In this document: one piece after another, positions 10,180 to 20,060 of the stretch
Position numbering within the stretch: position 1 is the first letter of the stretch
How the letters are laid out: the number at the start of each line of letters is the position of its first letter
Assembly (NCBI RefSeq): GCF_034190915.1
Contig: NW_026947502.1
Span: forward strand, 5,998,785-6,062,784
DNA length: 64,000 nt
Origin: Cavia porcellus
Lineage: Eukaryota; Chordata; Mammalia; Rodentia; Caviidae
Direction: 5' to 3'
The notes under the pieces: model-generated
What the model saw: only the letters and a program-made list of their open reading frames with translations
Databases searched by the model: none
Told to the model about the DNA's origin: nothing
Made by a program: the position numbers and the translations under genes

Positions 10180-11340
10180 TTGTTTTTTACATATTTACCA
10201 GCTTTCTGTCTGCCTTTGTGTGTCCACCAAATTCTATTTGAAAACTTAACTGGCACAATTAACCACCTACCAATCTCAGTGTGATAAGTCCAAAATAAAC
10301 AAAGCTACTCAACAACATAGTCATTACTCCATAGTGGGTAAAGATCCAGAGAGCAAACCAGGATATGCTCACTTATGTCTAAAGCAATTCAAGATTATAC
10401 TCAAGAGAGTAAAAGTACTTCAGGATAGACAGACGTCAATACATCTTCTTAAACCTCATTAAGGAACCTAATTTCGTATCTTTCATCACTTACAGTCCAG
10501 TTGTCCAAGTTTAAGGTCTCCTGGTAAAACAGCAATAATGATAAATTCTTACTTGCTTCAAATATACATTTATTAACTCAAATTAGGACTCATTTTTTAA
10601 AATGTAGCTTTTATGTTAAAAAAATTAGGCTATTAACGTCAAAGGACTTCGATGCCGACAAAAATTTTTAAAAACCACTAAAATTAAAAGTTCTTGGTCA
10701 ATAAAGTCTTACCAGTCTCAAATTCTTTCCTTAACTCTTCCAAGAAAAGAGCAGCAATATTTGACTGCAATATTCAAAACCGCTTTAAAACTCACATAAA
10801 AAAAAAGAAAAATCCGCTCACATACAGCTTTTAAATGCCTGTAACTAATCCAGTGTTGTCACCATCTACTTATAATATCTCTGACACATTACAGGTGGCC
10901 TGTATTTGAAAATATTGTGAATTTTCACCCAAGTATAGAGTTTGGAATTTAAAACATTCATTGCACCCATTTTAGATTTAAAGACTTTACACCCACTACA
11001 TCATTTAAAATACTCATTTAGCTTTTCCAAGACAATTGGTCCTCTCCCTCAAGCAAACAAGCTGCTAGAAGGAAGCAAAATGGTAAATTTGTGTTTTATA
11101 AAAAGCCACTGAAATATCCAACTCTCACTCATGTAGTTGGCGAGAATCAGATCTCTTTTCTGCTCAGGAACATTTCTGCTTCTCCATGTTACCTACTGCC
11201 TACCAATAATACAGTCACCCTCGATAGATAAAGTCCCAGGGCAGAGGACCCTCCCTGTGACAAGGCAACAACGAAAGGCACCCTTAAGACAAAGTACCTT
11301 AAAGTGAGGTCGCGTTTTAATTACAAAACACTTAGTTCTA
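10180..11340. other. SKP1 intron 1, nothing recognised
   Basis: About 1.2 kb of AT-rich sequence with no SINE, exon or convincing open frame. Confidence 0.4.
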
Positions 11341-11342
11341 GT

Positions 11343-11466
11343 CTGTTTCCCGAGCACTAAGGAGGCTGAGGCAAGAGGATCACTGTGAGTTAGACTAGCC
11401 TGTGCTATAAAGTGAGTTCAAGGCCAGCCTGAACTGCGCAAGCCCCTGTCACACAAAAACAAAAAC
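11343..11466 (+). mobile_element. B1 SINE
   Basis: CGAGCACTAAGGAGGCTGAG, GCAAGAGGATCACTGTGAG, ATAAAGTGAGTTCAAGGCC and AGCCTGAACTGCGCAAG, with an ACAAAAACAAAAAC tail. The 5' end is truncated. Confidence 0.75.
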
Positions 11467-11979
11467 TTTGTTCTTACATTCCACAGTACCATAATGAACA
11501 GTCCAGAATTATAAGTCTAACAGTTAGTAAAATTACTTTAAATCAAAACAATCATTTCACACTTTCTTGAAATAATTCACGATTGAGATGTGCTTAGGCA
11601 TAGCCAAATTCGGCTATTAGGTTACTTTTACAGGAGCCTACATCTTATTAAATAACAGGGAAGCAATCGGTTAATCGGTAATCCGATGCACCCTGTAATC
11701 CTAGACCTCAAGAGCACTTTTATTGCTACACTTACAGTAAGTACAAAATTTTTTAAGTTCTAGTGGGTGAGATTTTGATTTGACCTTTTTCAAATGCATT
11801 TTTTCAATTCTTTAGTCCTGTTCTTGCAAATCGCTTCACAGCTGGCATTTTAAAAAAATGACCCTATCACACGGGTGAGGGGGATTAAAACCCATTTGAA
11901 TGATCCGAAATTCTGATAACACTTTTTAAACTACAGGAGGTAGCTTTATCCTGTAACACAAAAACATTCTATGTTCCTT

Positions 11980-12019
11980 GGCCGCCGCCAAAAAGGCCCA
12001 GCTCTGGGTTCGGCCCACT
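11980..12019. repeat. Displaced 40-bp copy of CpG-island sequence (copy A)
   Basis: A 40-bp GC-rich block starting GGCCGCCGCCAAAAAGGCCC sits in AT-rich intron. It matches 12531-12570 with one mismatch (A for G at block position 13). Confidence 0.9.
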
Positions 12020-12530
12020 GATTTTTAAAAAATGCCCCAAAGACCTTAAGTTTTCTTGAAAGTTGTAAAGAAGGTGAACGTTCGATCACTCCAAAAAGCC
12101 GGACACCTCAACAAGTCAGAGCTCCTGAAAACTCACACCACCAGGACAACGGTATCTGTTATTACAACAGGTATTTCAGGAGCTCCGGGCCGTGGCAAAA
12201 TAACGCAAAGAAATACTGAGGAAGACCAGGCTGTTATCTGCAAAAACTCGCCGGCAGCACAGGTAGAACGGGAAGACAGTGACGCCAGTCACGGGAGAGA
12301 GAGAAAGGCGCCGAGACTCCGGGGGACAGCCCACCACGACCACGCTCCTCGCCACAAAAAGCGGGCACAGGCACGCCCACGCCACCCCTCTAAAGCCGCG
12401 GACCCCGACCCAAAGCCCCGCCGCACCGCAGCCGCCACCCCTCGCTCCGGAGCTCGGGGCCGCCAGCCCGCCGAGAGAGGCCCGGGCCGCGGCCTGCGCC
12501 CTGGACCCGAGCTCCGCGCCACTGACACCC

Positions 12531-12570
12531 GGCCGCCGCCAAGAAGGCCCAGCTCTGGGTTCGGCCCACT
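12531..12570. repeat. CpG-island source of the 40-bp direct repeat (copy B)
   Basis: Counterpart of 11980-12019. Here the block begins GGCCGCCGCCAAGAAGGCCC and is continuous with CpG-island sequence on both sides, so this is the likely parental copy. Confidence 0.9.
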
Positions 12571-12810
12571 CGCACGGGGCGCCGCGAGGACGCGGGGCCG
12601 AAGAGGCCGGGCCGAGCGGCGCGCGTCGAGGGTAGTGAGATCTGACGGCGCTTCCCGGAGGACGGCAGCAGCCATGGGCTGCTCTCCGGGCCTGAGACCA
12701 GGCCGGGCCCAGTCGCCGCCCTCCTCACGCAGGCCGAGGCCGCCTTAGGCCACCGCCCAGCCCGCAATCCCGGCGCCACGGCCCGGTTCAGCTCGCAGGC
12801 AGCTACTCAC

Positions 12811-12928
12811 GGTGTTTGGTCTCTAAAGAACTGCGGGCCAGAGGCCAACGGGGGGGAGGAGGAGCGGGAGGAGGAGGAGGAATATGTCCTCACACGTTGG
12901 AGAAAGGCGGCGGCAGACGAAGCCACTA
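12811..12928 (-). other. SKP1: SKP1 exon 1 (5'UTR)
   Basis: Non-coding first exon inferred from the TATA box about 30 bp upstream and the donor CACC|GTGAGTAG (donor G at 12810). Read on the minus strand it contains a C/T-rich tract of CCT repeats (12850-12881) and ends ACCAAACACC, which joins the ATG of the next exon. The exact cap site is inferred, probably within a few bases of 12928. Confidence 0.75.
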
Positions 12929-12950
12929 GAGCGGCGCCGCGCGGCGTCGG

Positions 12951-12958
12951 CTTTTATA
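12951..12958 (-). promoter_or_regulatory. SKP1: TATA box of SKP1
   Basis: TATAAAAG on the minus strand within a CpG island, at a fitting distance from the inferred start (about 12928). Confidence 0.75.
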
Positions 12959-13031
12959 GCAGCGGGCGCAGGCGCCAAGGACCCTGGGACCGGACGCGTC
13001 ACACAGCCGGCGGGGCTGGCCACAGAGATCG

Positions 13032-13043
13032 CCTGACGTCAGG
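13032..13043. promoter_or_regulatory. CRE palindrome in the SKP1 promoter
   Basis: CCTGACGTCAGG is a perfect 12-bp palindrome containing the full cAMP-response element TGACGTCA. It lies about 75 bp upstream of the TATA box and so about 105 bp upstream of the start. CREB/ATF binding is expected from the motif but not shown. Confidence 0.75.
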
Positions 13044-13169
13044 GGAGCACAGCAGGGTGGGTTTAGGACACCGGCTGGGAGGCAGCGGGCCCCGCGGACC
13101 GGTGGGGAGGGCTTTTCACTCCACCCCTCAGCCTCGAAAGGCACTCGGGACTGGCTCGGATACCTCCGC

Positions 13170-13595
13170 GGCTCGGAAGGGTCTTTCAGGCAGGGGCTGT
13201 CTTAAGCTCAGCGAAGGACCCCAGGAGAAGCCTGGAAACAACAAACAAAACGGGGTGTGGGTGTGGGGGTGTGCTGTCTGCTGGGATGGTGTGTGCATGT
13301 GTCCTCTAATGACACAGTCAGACCTACCCTCACTCTCCACAGTAACTCGCCAGGGTGAAATGTTACCTTTTTCTCTCTTTCTCCAATGAGTCCCGAAGCG
13401 TTAAGTAGAGAGCTAGGATTTGAACTTTACTCCACAGCTTGGAGTTCCCGGCACTCCTCCTCCCCCCGCCCCTTGACCTCTGTGAAGCTTCCAGACCCAA
13501 AATAGCAATTGTTAGGAAACCCAAGGCCTAGAGGGAAGATGCTATCCAGCAGCCGTTCTTTCAGTACATAAGTCACTGGGCCTGTGACATGATAG

Positions 13596-13634
<39 letters not shown>

Positions 13635-14492
13635 ACCCGAGCTGTGTATCCGGCAGCGGACTATGCTACCAGGCCCAGCTAGACAGAGCCCTGTTGTATG
13701 GCTTGCTCCCAGGAGGCTGTGATAAGGTCGACAGGATGAAGCAGCTCTAAAGAAAAGGGAGAAGTCTGAGAGCCTTTCCCTGGCCTCACCCTGGTCAGGG
13801 ATTGTGCAGCTGCCTAGCCGTGCCCTGCTCTGCCCGGCCCGAGGAACAGTACCATCCCCTCCCTAGGAGGCCAGGGCGCCCTGCTCGCTTAGCTAACAGG
13901 CACGTGATAGTACTCCTGACACTAGGAGGACAAAAGACGCTTCCACACAGGGCCCCTGAAGAAACCAGAGACCTGCAGCTCCTCTGGGACGGACTGTGCA
14001 AGCAAGCCAAGCAGCTCCTTGGGTTACCAAGTCTTTGTCTGCAAGCTGTAGTATCCAGTGTCTGCCAGGTGCCACCGCTGATGACAGAGATGAAAGGCCC
14101 ACAGCTCCACTTTTTCTCTGCAGCACAGCCCTACCTCCACCCACCCCACCCTACCCCACCCCACCAGCGTCAGGCCTCCTGGGGAAAGCCCACTGCAGCT
14201 CTTTGGCCTATGACACATAGGATGCTGCCTTTATAACGTTGTAGGTATCTTCTGCAGCTCAGTGGCAAAACACAACAGGCTTCTTTAACTCGTGTTAAAG
14301 AACATTAAGGTACAGGTTACAAAACAAGCTGGTTGCCTCAGGGGAAGGAAACCAGATGGCTAGGGGCAGGAATTAGGGTGATTTTTCACTTTGTACCCTT
14401 TTCAGCCTCTTGGATATTGATCCACATGAATGTAATTACATTTTAATTTTTCTGGCATATTTTTCTTTTACGTATTAAAATTTTTTAACTTT
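13170..14492. other. Intergenic, SKP1 upstream flank
   Basis: Apart from the CA repeat and a C-rich CCACCCC tract near 14138-14165, no repeat or gene is recognised. Several overlapping open frames of 64-144 codons share the same GC-rich sequence on both strands and none resembles a known protein. Confidence 0.4.
13598..13633. repeat. (CA)n microsatellite
   Basis: About 16-17 CA units, preceded by GCGCG. Confidence 0.95.
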
Positions 14493-14507
14493 AAGAAATA
14501 AATTGGA

Positions 14508-14626
14508 GGGGCTGGGGATTTAGCTCAGCGGCATAAGCACCTGCCTTGCAAGCAGGTGGTCGTGAGTTCAATTCCCGGTACCGATAAAAAAGAAAAAGAC
14601 AAAAAAACAAAACAAAAAAAACGGTG
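14508..14626 (+). mobile_element. ID SINE with 15-bp TSD
   Basis: Near-consensus copy. AAGAAATAAATTGGA at 14493-14507 is repeated at 14627-14641. The tail is unusually long and mixed (AAAAAGAC, then A's broken by C's). Confidence 0.93.
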
Positions 14627-14641
14627 AAGAAATAAATTGGA

Positions 14642-14720
14642 AGCTGGGTGTGGTGGTACACGTCTGTAATCCCAGCACTCAGGAGGCTGAGGCAAGGCAG
14701 GGGAATCTCAGGGTGAAGGC
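14642..14720 (+). mobile_element. B1 SINE, 3'-truncated
   Basis: AGCTGGGTGTGGTGGTACAC, CTGTAATCCCAGCACTCAGG and GCTGAGGCAAGGCAGGGGAA, then homology stops. It abuts the TSD of the preceding ID. Confidence 0.75.
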
Positions 14721-14828
14721 CCTGTCAGGGTGAAAGGGAAAAGTGGAGGAGGAAGATAGGAGGCGAGGAGGGATAGGACTTGGTAGAGCAGTTCTCTTGC
14801 TGCAGTCTGTTGAGAGTTAATCCTCAAT

Positions 14829-14995
14829 CAGGTAAAGTGGAACACACCTGTAACCCTAGCTGCTCAGGAGGCTAAAGTGGTAGGGATCACAAGTTTAAGA
14901 CCCCTGAGAAACACAGCTAGATCCTGTCTCAAAATAAAAAAAGGTTAGGCTACGTACCTTCATGGTAGGTGCCCCTCAGTTCAATCCTTAGTGTC
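14829..14995 (+). mobile_element. B1-ID dimer (decayed)
   Basis: B1 part 14829-14943 (ACACCTGTAACCCTAGCTGC, GATCCTGTCTCAAAATAAA), followed at once by an ID-like right part (GTAGGTGCCCCTCAGTTCAATCC). Confidence 0.55.
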
Positions 14996-15010
14996 CCCCT
15001 GGGGAAAAGC

Positions 15011-16136
15011 TCTCTCAAAAGTTTGTCAAAATAAAGAAAATAAGAAAACAAACAATACATGGGCCTCATGTCAAGGAAAAGGCAGATTTTTGAGCCCGTG
15101 CTTAATCTAATGGATCTAATGGGAGAGAGGCGATTTTATCTGTCTTTTAAAATACCAGCTCTCCCTCTGGCTCTTCAGCCCAGGGTAAGTTGAGAAACCC
15201 CTGTTAGAGGGCCTCAGTAAGAAAGCACTGGCAAGAAGGAACCAGCCTTGGTCAGAAATGACTGGACCGGCTCCGCACTGTCTGGATTCTCCCTTTGCTC
15301 CCTTGAGCCCTCCACTAAGGGGGGTCAAGCTGGTGGCAGGGGTGTAGGGGACACCGAAGTGGAGAATGACTCATCCCCACCGATGTATTCACAGTCACTA
15401 GCCCCATGAGAAAGGCTTGGCCCGTGAGTCCCCTTGGTTGATATGGAGATGGAAGGTTCGAGAGTGGAACGCTCCTGCTTCCGGAACTGTTCCTGACATC
15501 AACCCTTACTTCAATCATCACACAGACCCGTAATTAAAACCTCTTGTTTTAGCGAGGAAGGAAGCACACCCAGTGTCAAACAGTCAGGGAAAAGCCCTGT
15601 GGCGGCTCCAGCCCCGGCCATGCTCCCGCTATGACAGCCCAGATAGTGCTTCTAGGCTCACTCCTCAAATGCCAGGAACATTTTCTGGTTTACAGCTGCA
15701 CCCAGCTCCAGGGTAACTAATGGGCTGGAATTCAAGCAGTCCACAGGGCCAAATCTTGTCTTCTAGGGTACATTCCCAGAGATGACTTCCTTATAAATGT
15801 GGTCATCACTGCTACCAAACACTCACAGAATTCCTAGGAGGAGCAGTAGATCTAAAATGGGACCTTGTAGCCTGGAGTTGAGTTTGCAGCCTGTCTCAGA
15901 AACTGCTCATGGGTCAGTGTGTTCTGGCCCATAATGATGTAGGGCCCATGATATAGGGATGATATAAAACCTCCAAGTAATATCCAAATAATATAAGGGA
16001 AATATAACTCCTGATCTGCTGGATGGCCGATGTAGGAATGAAGTCTAGGAACAATGCAGGTTAAGAGGAAGGAAGTATTTATTGAAAGAAAACTTCTAAG
16101 AGGGACAGATGGGGGTCCCAAATGGGTGTCCCAGAG
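15011..16136. other. Intergenic, nothing recognised
   Basis: Unique-looking sequence of mixed composition. No open frame with a recognisable product. Confidence 0.4.
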
Positions 16137-16149
16137 TAAAACTATGAGG

Positions 16150-16266
16150 CAAAGGGGCTGGGGATTTAGCTCAGTGGCATAAGCGCCTGCCTTGCAAGCG
16201 GGCAGTCGTGAGTTCGATCCCTGGTACCGGTAAAAAGGAAAAAGACAAAAAAATTTAAAAATAAAA
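16150..16266 (+). mobile_element. ID SINE with 13-bp TSD
   Basis: Near-consensus body. TAAAACTATGAGG at 16137-16149 is repeated at 16267-16279. Confidence 0.93.
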
Positions 16267-16675
16267 TAAAACTATGAGGTGAGGTGGGAATAAGGTGGGA
16301 TAAAACTACAATTAACTAGTAAGGTTATAAGTACAGTCACTTCGTAATATTGCTAAAATGGGAAAGCACAGGTGGGTATGCAAGGTGGCACAAAACGATG
16401 GCCAACCAGCAAGAGTCCGGGTATAGTCACTGAGGTGATACTGCTTAAGTGGGGAGCAAATGAGGAAGTAGTCACGTGTAGCCAGCACACTTGGCACACA
16501 CAAGGACTTTCCCGGAGCGGGTGGGCTGAGGAGCCCCTACCCAAGGAGACCAAAGTATGTGGGTGTAGTCATTTCTCTTTGTTCTGAGACCTGACCTTCA
16601 ACCAACGCATCTCCAGCCAAGTTGTCTTCTGCACTGGCCTCTACGGGCCTGACCCTGCCTGACCATCTTCAATAT

Positions 16676-16835
16676 TTCTCTTCTTTTTTTTTGTCTTTTT
16701 TGAGACGGGGTCGCGCTATGCAGTTCAGGCTGGCCTTGAGCTCACTTTGTAGCCCAGGCTGGTCTCAAACTCACAACGATCCTCTCACCTCAGCCTCTGA
16801 GTGCTGGGATTACAGGCATGAGCCACCACACCCGG
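16676..16835 (-). mobile_element. B1 SINE (antisense) with 12-bp TSD
   Basis: Full-length reversed B1. CATCTTCAATAT at 16664-16675 is repeated at 16836-16847. A third partial copy of the target, CATCTTCAAT, follows the neighbouring ID at 16946. Confidence 0.92.
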
Positions 16836-16847
16836 CATCTTCAATAT

Positions 16848-16945
16848 ATATATTTTTTCTTTTTTCCAGTACCGAGGATCGAACTCAGGACCGCCTGCTT
16901 GCAAGGCAGGTGCTTTTATGCCACTGAGCTAAATGCCCAGCCTGT
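16848..16945 (-). mobile_element. ID SINE (antisense) sharing the B1 target site
   Basis: CCAGTACCGAGGATCGAACTC, GCCTGCTTGCAAGGCAGG and CACTGAGCTAAATGCCCAGCC. It is bounded by CATCTTCAAT at 16836 and 16946, so it entered the same short target as the adjacent B1. Confidence 0.9.
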
Positions 16946-16959
16946 CATCTTCAATGTTT

Positions 16960-17605
16960 CTAAATAACTTAGCTCTCTTTATTTAATAACAGCACAGCAC
17001 GTAAGCAGTAATTCCGTCTGCTTCGTCAAACATGTCCCGGCTACTGCCTGCTGCTGTCTTGTTCTCCCGATACCAAGCTGGGGTTAGCCCCCCTGCCTGT
17101 GATGCGATCTGTGGTGGTTACTTCACCTCTGAGCCTTGCCTTCCTCTGTTGAGAAGAGGGAAGTGTGACAAGCTCAGAGGCTGGAGGAGGAAGAGCGTGG
17201 AAAGAGAGGGGAGCCCTGCAGTTAGCTGCTACCGTCTGAGACTCTCCTCTTCCTCCACAACCTCCTCAACACAGCCACAGGGAGATCTGAGGACCCACAG
17301 GTAGTTTTAGGGCTCTGAGAGTGGAAAAAACCATGCATAGGTCTGTGGAAAAGTCTAAATGCTCTTCATGACGGGGAAGTATAGCAGGGGCCAAGGAGAA
17401 GTGGCAGCAAAGGGACCCAGGCGCATCTCTGGCTCACGCTTCTGTGTGCAAACCGTAAGTACCAAGGAGCTGAGAGGGCGGAGCGGGGAGGACGGACCAG
17501 GAAGGGGTGTCTGGGTGTCACAGACACAGTGATGCTACACAGCCTGAGCCAGAGATGTGCCACGGGTGCAGACACCTGGGAACGCAAAAGAAAGGAAGGG
17601 TGATG
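16960..17605. other. Intergenic, nothing recognised
   Basis: No repeat family or gene could be supported. Confidence 0.4.
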
Positions 17606-17609
17606 TCAC

Positions 17610-17905
17610 ATCTTGTATCAAGACGCCCCCCCAAAGCCTGTGCCACTGAGGCGGGGTTCTGGAAGGTGACTGCATGTTTTCGGCGCCTTAGTTGGGTTGC
17701 TGTTGGAAGGTCAGAAGAGGCAAATCCCTGGGAGTGTGGCCTGGTTTTCGTGTTCCTCTGCCGACAGCCCCCTCCTGCCTGCTTCTGCCACGGAGCTGGC
17801 TGACCATGGACTGGAAATGCCTAAAGCACATGAACCAAACTAAATCACACCTTTAATGAGTTAGTGGCAGGTGCTGAGTCCCAGCAACGGGACAGTGACT
17901 AAGGC
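17610..17905 (+). mobile_element. MaLR-like LTR fragment
   Basis: GGAGCTGGCTGACCATGGAC, AACCAAACTAAATCACACC and the terminal CAACGGGACAGTGACTAAG are the 3' half of a MaLR-type LTR. The 5' half is not convincing. No retroviral coding sequence. Confidence 0.5.
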
Positions 17906-18197
17906 AGATGACCCTCTCCTGGCAGGGGTGACTAGAGGAAGATGGGATGGTAGTGACCGAAGACCAGACAGCTTTCAAGGCCTGCACCGCCTGTTACCCA
18001 CCAAGACCACAGAAGTTTTGAAGAATGTATGCAAGTGAACTTAGAGGGTCAACGTGACTGAGTGAACCCCTCAGTTCACTACCTGAGTGAACCCCAAATG
18101 ATTGATCCTGCACAGACTTGACTGAATTCACCAGTAAGTGACCCGATTATATTTCTGTTACCAAAATGGAAGTAAGTGCTATAGAAAGCAGAGGAAA

Positions 18198-18314
18198 GGG
18201 CTGGGGATTTAGCTCAGCGGCATAAGCGCCTGCCTTGCAAGCAGGCAGTCGTGAGTTTGATCTCTGGTACCAATAAAAACGAAAAAGACAAAAAAAAAAA
18301 AAAAAAAAAAGAAA
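18198..18314 (+). mobile_element. ID SINE with 14-bp TSD
   Basis: Near-consensus body and an A-run of about 23. GAAAGCAGAGGAAA at 18184-18197 is repeated at 18315-18328. Confidence 0.93.
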
Positions 18315-18394
18315 GAAAGCAGAGGAAAAAAAATAAGAGCACTACCACTTTGGTACACTCAAGTCCAAGTATTCTGACTTCAAAATGTGTCTTT

Positions 18395-18478
18395 TGAACA
18401 GGCACATACCAGGGATCAAACTTAAGACCTCGCACTTGCTAGGCAGGTGCTTACACCGCTGAGCTAAATCCCCAGCCC
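18395..18478 (-). mobile_element. ID SINE (antisense)
   Basis: CATACCAGGGATCAAACTT, TGCTAGGCAGGTGCTTACACC and GCTGAGCTAAATCCCCAGCC. TTCTGACTT at 18371 and 18479 is the probable target duplication. Confidence 0.8.
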
Positions 18479-18502
18479 TTCTGACTTTTAAAATTTGATA
18501 GG

Positions 18503-18665
18503 AGGTGGGCATGTTGGCACATTCCCACAATCCTGGCACTCTGGGAGGCTGAGGCAAAAAAAAGCATAAGTTTGAGCCCAGTCTGGGCAATTTGAAAATA
18601 AAAAGGGGGCTGGGGATACAGCTCAATGAAGAGGCCCTTGGTTCAATTCCCAGTACCAAAAGAAA
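18503..18665 (+). mobile_element. B1-ID dimer
   Basis: Left part is B1 (GGTGGGCATGTTGGCACA, GGGAGGCTGAGGCAAAAAA). After AAAATAAAAA, the right part is ID-like (GGGGCTGGGGATACAGCTC, TTCAATTCCCAGTACC) with one A tail. Confidence 0.75.
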
Positions 18666-18689
18666 AAAAAAGTTACCCTACCCGCTGCT

Positions 18690-18800
18690 AACATCTCACG
18701 TGAACCTGAAATAGGGGCTTCCCCTTGCTGAGCCTCAGTCTCCTTGTCTGTAAGTTGGAGCTTTATAACAATAATGAGACATCAAAGGAATTTTATGACA
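18690..18800 (+). mobile_element. MIR fragment
   Basis: GAGCCTCAGTCTCCTTGTCT and GTAAGTTGGAGC follow the MIR core order. Confidence 0.55.
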
Positions 18801-19003
18801 ATTATTTTTAGTTACCATATGGCTAAATTGAAACACATGGCAACATCATGTTGGCAAGGATATGGAAAGTGAACACTCATACATTGTTTATGGGAGTATA
18901 ATTTGGTGCACTGCAGAAAACTGGCAGTATCTACTAACCTAAATACACACAATGGTTTAACAATTGAAATTCTGGATAAATAACCAGCAGAAGTAAGTGC
19001 TGA

Positions 19004-19172
19004 GCCAGGTGTAGTGGTGCACACCTGTCATCCCAGCACTCTGGGAAGTTGAGGCAGGAGAATCACACATTCAAACTCAGCCCAGGCAAGTCAGAGAGAT
19101 CCTGTCTTGAAACAGAGAAAGGGCTGGACATCTAACTTGGGCAAAGGATCTAGGTTCAATCTGCAGTGCCAC
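19004..19172 (+). mobile_element. B1-ID dimer
   Basis: AGCCAGGTGTAGTGGTGCAC, CATCCCAGCACTCTGGGAAG and ATCCTGTCTTGAAACAGAGA, joined to GGGCTGGACATCTAACTTGG ... TTCAATCTGCAGTGCC. Confidence 0.75.
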
Positions 19173-19250
19173 ACATTAGGAAAAAAGAGAGACAGACAGC
19201 GAGAGCCAGAGAGCACTTATATCCATCAAAAGATAAGAATATTCATGGCA

Positions 19251-19575
19251 GTGCCAAGTCCATTTTTGCTGCTCTAACAAAACACCCGCAGTCACATACT
19301 TTGTAATATAAAGCCATTTACTTGAGTCAGGATTCTGGCCCATGAAGGGCACAAAGAGCACAGTGCTATTGTCCTGCCCTCACTGCCTCATGGCACGGCA
19401 GAGAAGTTAAAAGGGAACAGGCCACACAGAGAAGGGCCACACCCGTGAGGTGGCCTTGCTTTGTAACAACTTGCTCCTTCCAAAGAACTCACCCTCCTGT
19501 GAATTTGTTCTTGAATCCCATCCAAGGCAGAGCCTCCTTGACCTAATTATCTTGCACTTAGGTAATTTAAGAGGC
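19251..19575. repeat. Ancient interspersed repeat, family unresolved
   Basis: TTTTTGCTGCTCTAACAAAA, GAATTTGTTCTTGAATCCCA and TTGACCTAATTATCTTGCAC follow the layout of a common old mammalian repeat (GCTGCTGTAACAAA-start type) also seen at 35955-36325. I cannot name the family with certainty. Confidence 0.45.
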
Positions 19576-19580
19576 AAGGA

Positions 19581-19658
19581 GGGGATATAGCTCAGCTGCA
19601 CAGTGCCTGCCTGGCAAGTACGAAGTCATGAGTTCGATCCCCATTACCTAAAAAAAGA
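19581..19658 (+). mobile_element. ID SINE
   Basis: GGGGATATAGCTCAGCTGCA, CTGCCTGGCAAGTACGAAG, GTTCGATCCCCATTACC and a short A tail. Confidence 0.8.
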
Positions 19659-19796
19659 GTTAAGGAGCCTCAGGAAGGATCTATCACCTTACCACCACCA
19701 CACTGGCAGCCGCGCTTCCGTCAGGAACTCTTGACAGGACATACTCAAGTCAACCAAATCATAGTGGCAACTGTATTTACTTGAGTCAAAAGTTAG

Positions 19797-19899
19797 CGAG
19801 GCAGGCCCCTATACTCCTAGTTACTTGGGAGGCTGAGACAGGATGTTTGTGAGTTTGAAGCCAGCCTGGGCAACAGAGAGGTCCTATCTAAAAAAAAGA
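19797..19899 (+). mobile_element. B1 SINE
   Basis: CCCCTATACTCCTAGTTACT, GGGAGGCTGAGACAGGATG and GCCAGCCTGGGCAACAGAG, ending in a short A tail. No ID part follows it. Confidence 0.7.
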
Positions 19900-20060
19900 A
19901 GTTTGATGTCCTTCAAGTAAAAATTAGAAATAACAAGTTCATCACAGTAAAAATAACCAATCTATATCGTGGCATATAACAGTGAAAAAAGAAACCCCTA
20001 AAGTGTCATGTGGATGAACTCACAGTATTGAACAGAAGCAGCTAGTTAAGAGAACTTAAG

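Larger units (their letters stand above)
8893..12810 (-). other. SKP1: SKP1 intron 1
   Basis: Lies between the donor CC|GTGAGT at 12810 and the acceptor TTTAG|ATG at 8893. It holds five or six SINEs, long AT-rich unique stretches (10180-11340, 11470-11975) and, at its promoter end, part of the CpG island. It divides the 5'UTR exon exactly from the first codon. Confidence 0.85.
12280..13170 (-). promoter_or_regulatory. SKP1: SKP1 CpG-island promoter
   Basis: Dense CpG and GC content rising from an AT-rich intron and falling again by about 13.17 kb. It contains, upstream to downstream on the minus strand: a CRE palindrome (13032-13043), a TATA box (12951-12958), exon 1 and its donor (12811), and then a long intronic part of the island. 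The long open frames on both strands here (about 12056-12779) are products of high GC and few stop codons, not genes. Confidence 0.85.
18812..20060 (-). mobile_element. Decayed L1M fragment, split by younger inserts
   Basis: AACACTCATACATTGTTTAT, then ACTGGCAGTATCTACTAACC, ATCCATCAAAAGATAAGAAT and GATGTCCTTCAAGTAAAAAT match, in order, the reverse complement of ancient L1M 3' ends. It is interrupted by the B1-ID dimer at 19004, an unnamed old repeat (19251-19570), an ID and a B1. Confidence 0.5.

Noticed and set aside
12056..12779. Overlapping open frames of 118-230 codons on both strands
   Set aside because: They lie in the SKP1 CpG island, overlap in several frames, and are Arg/Pro/Ala-rich with no domain. 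High GC removes stop codons.
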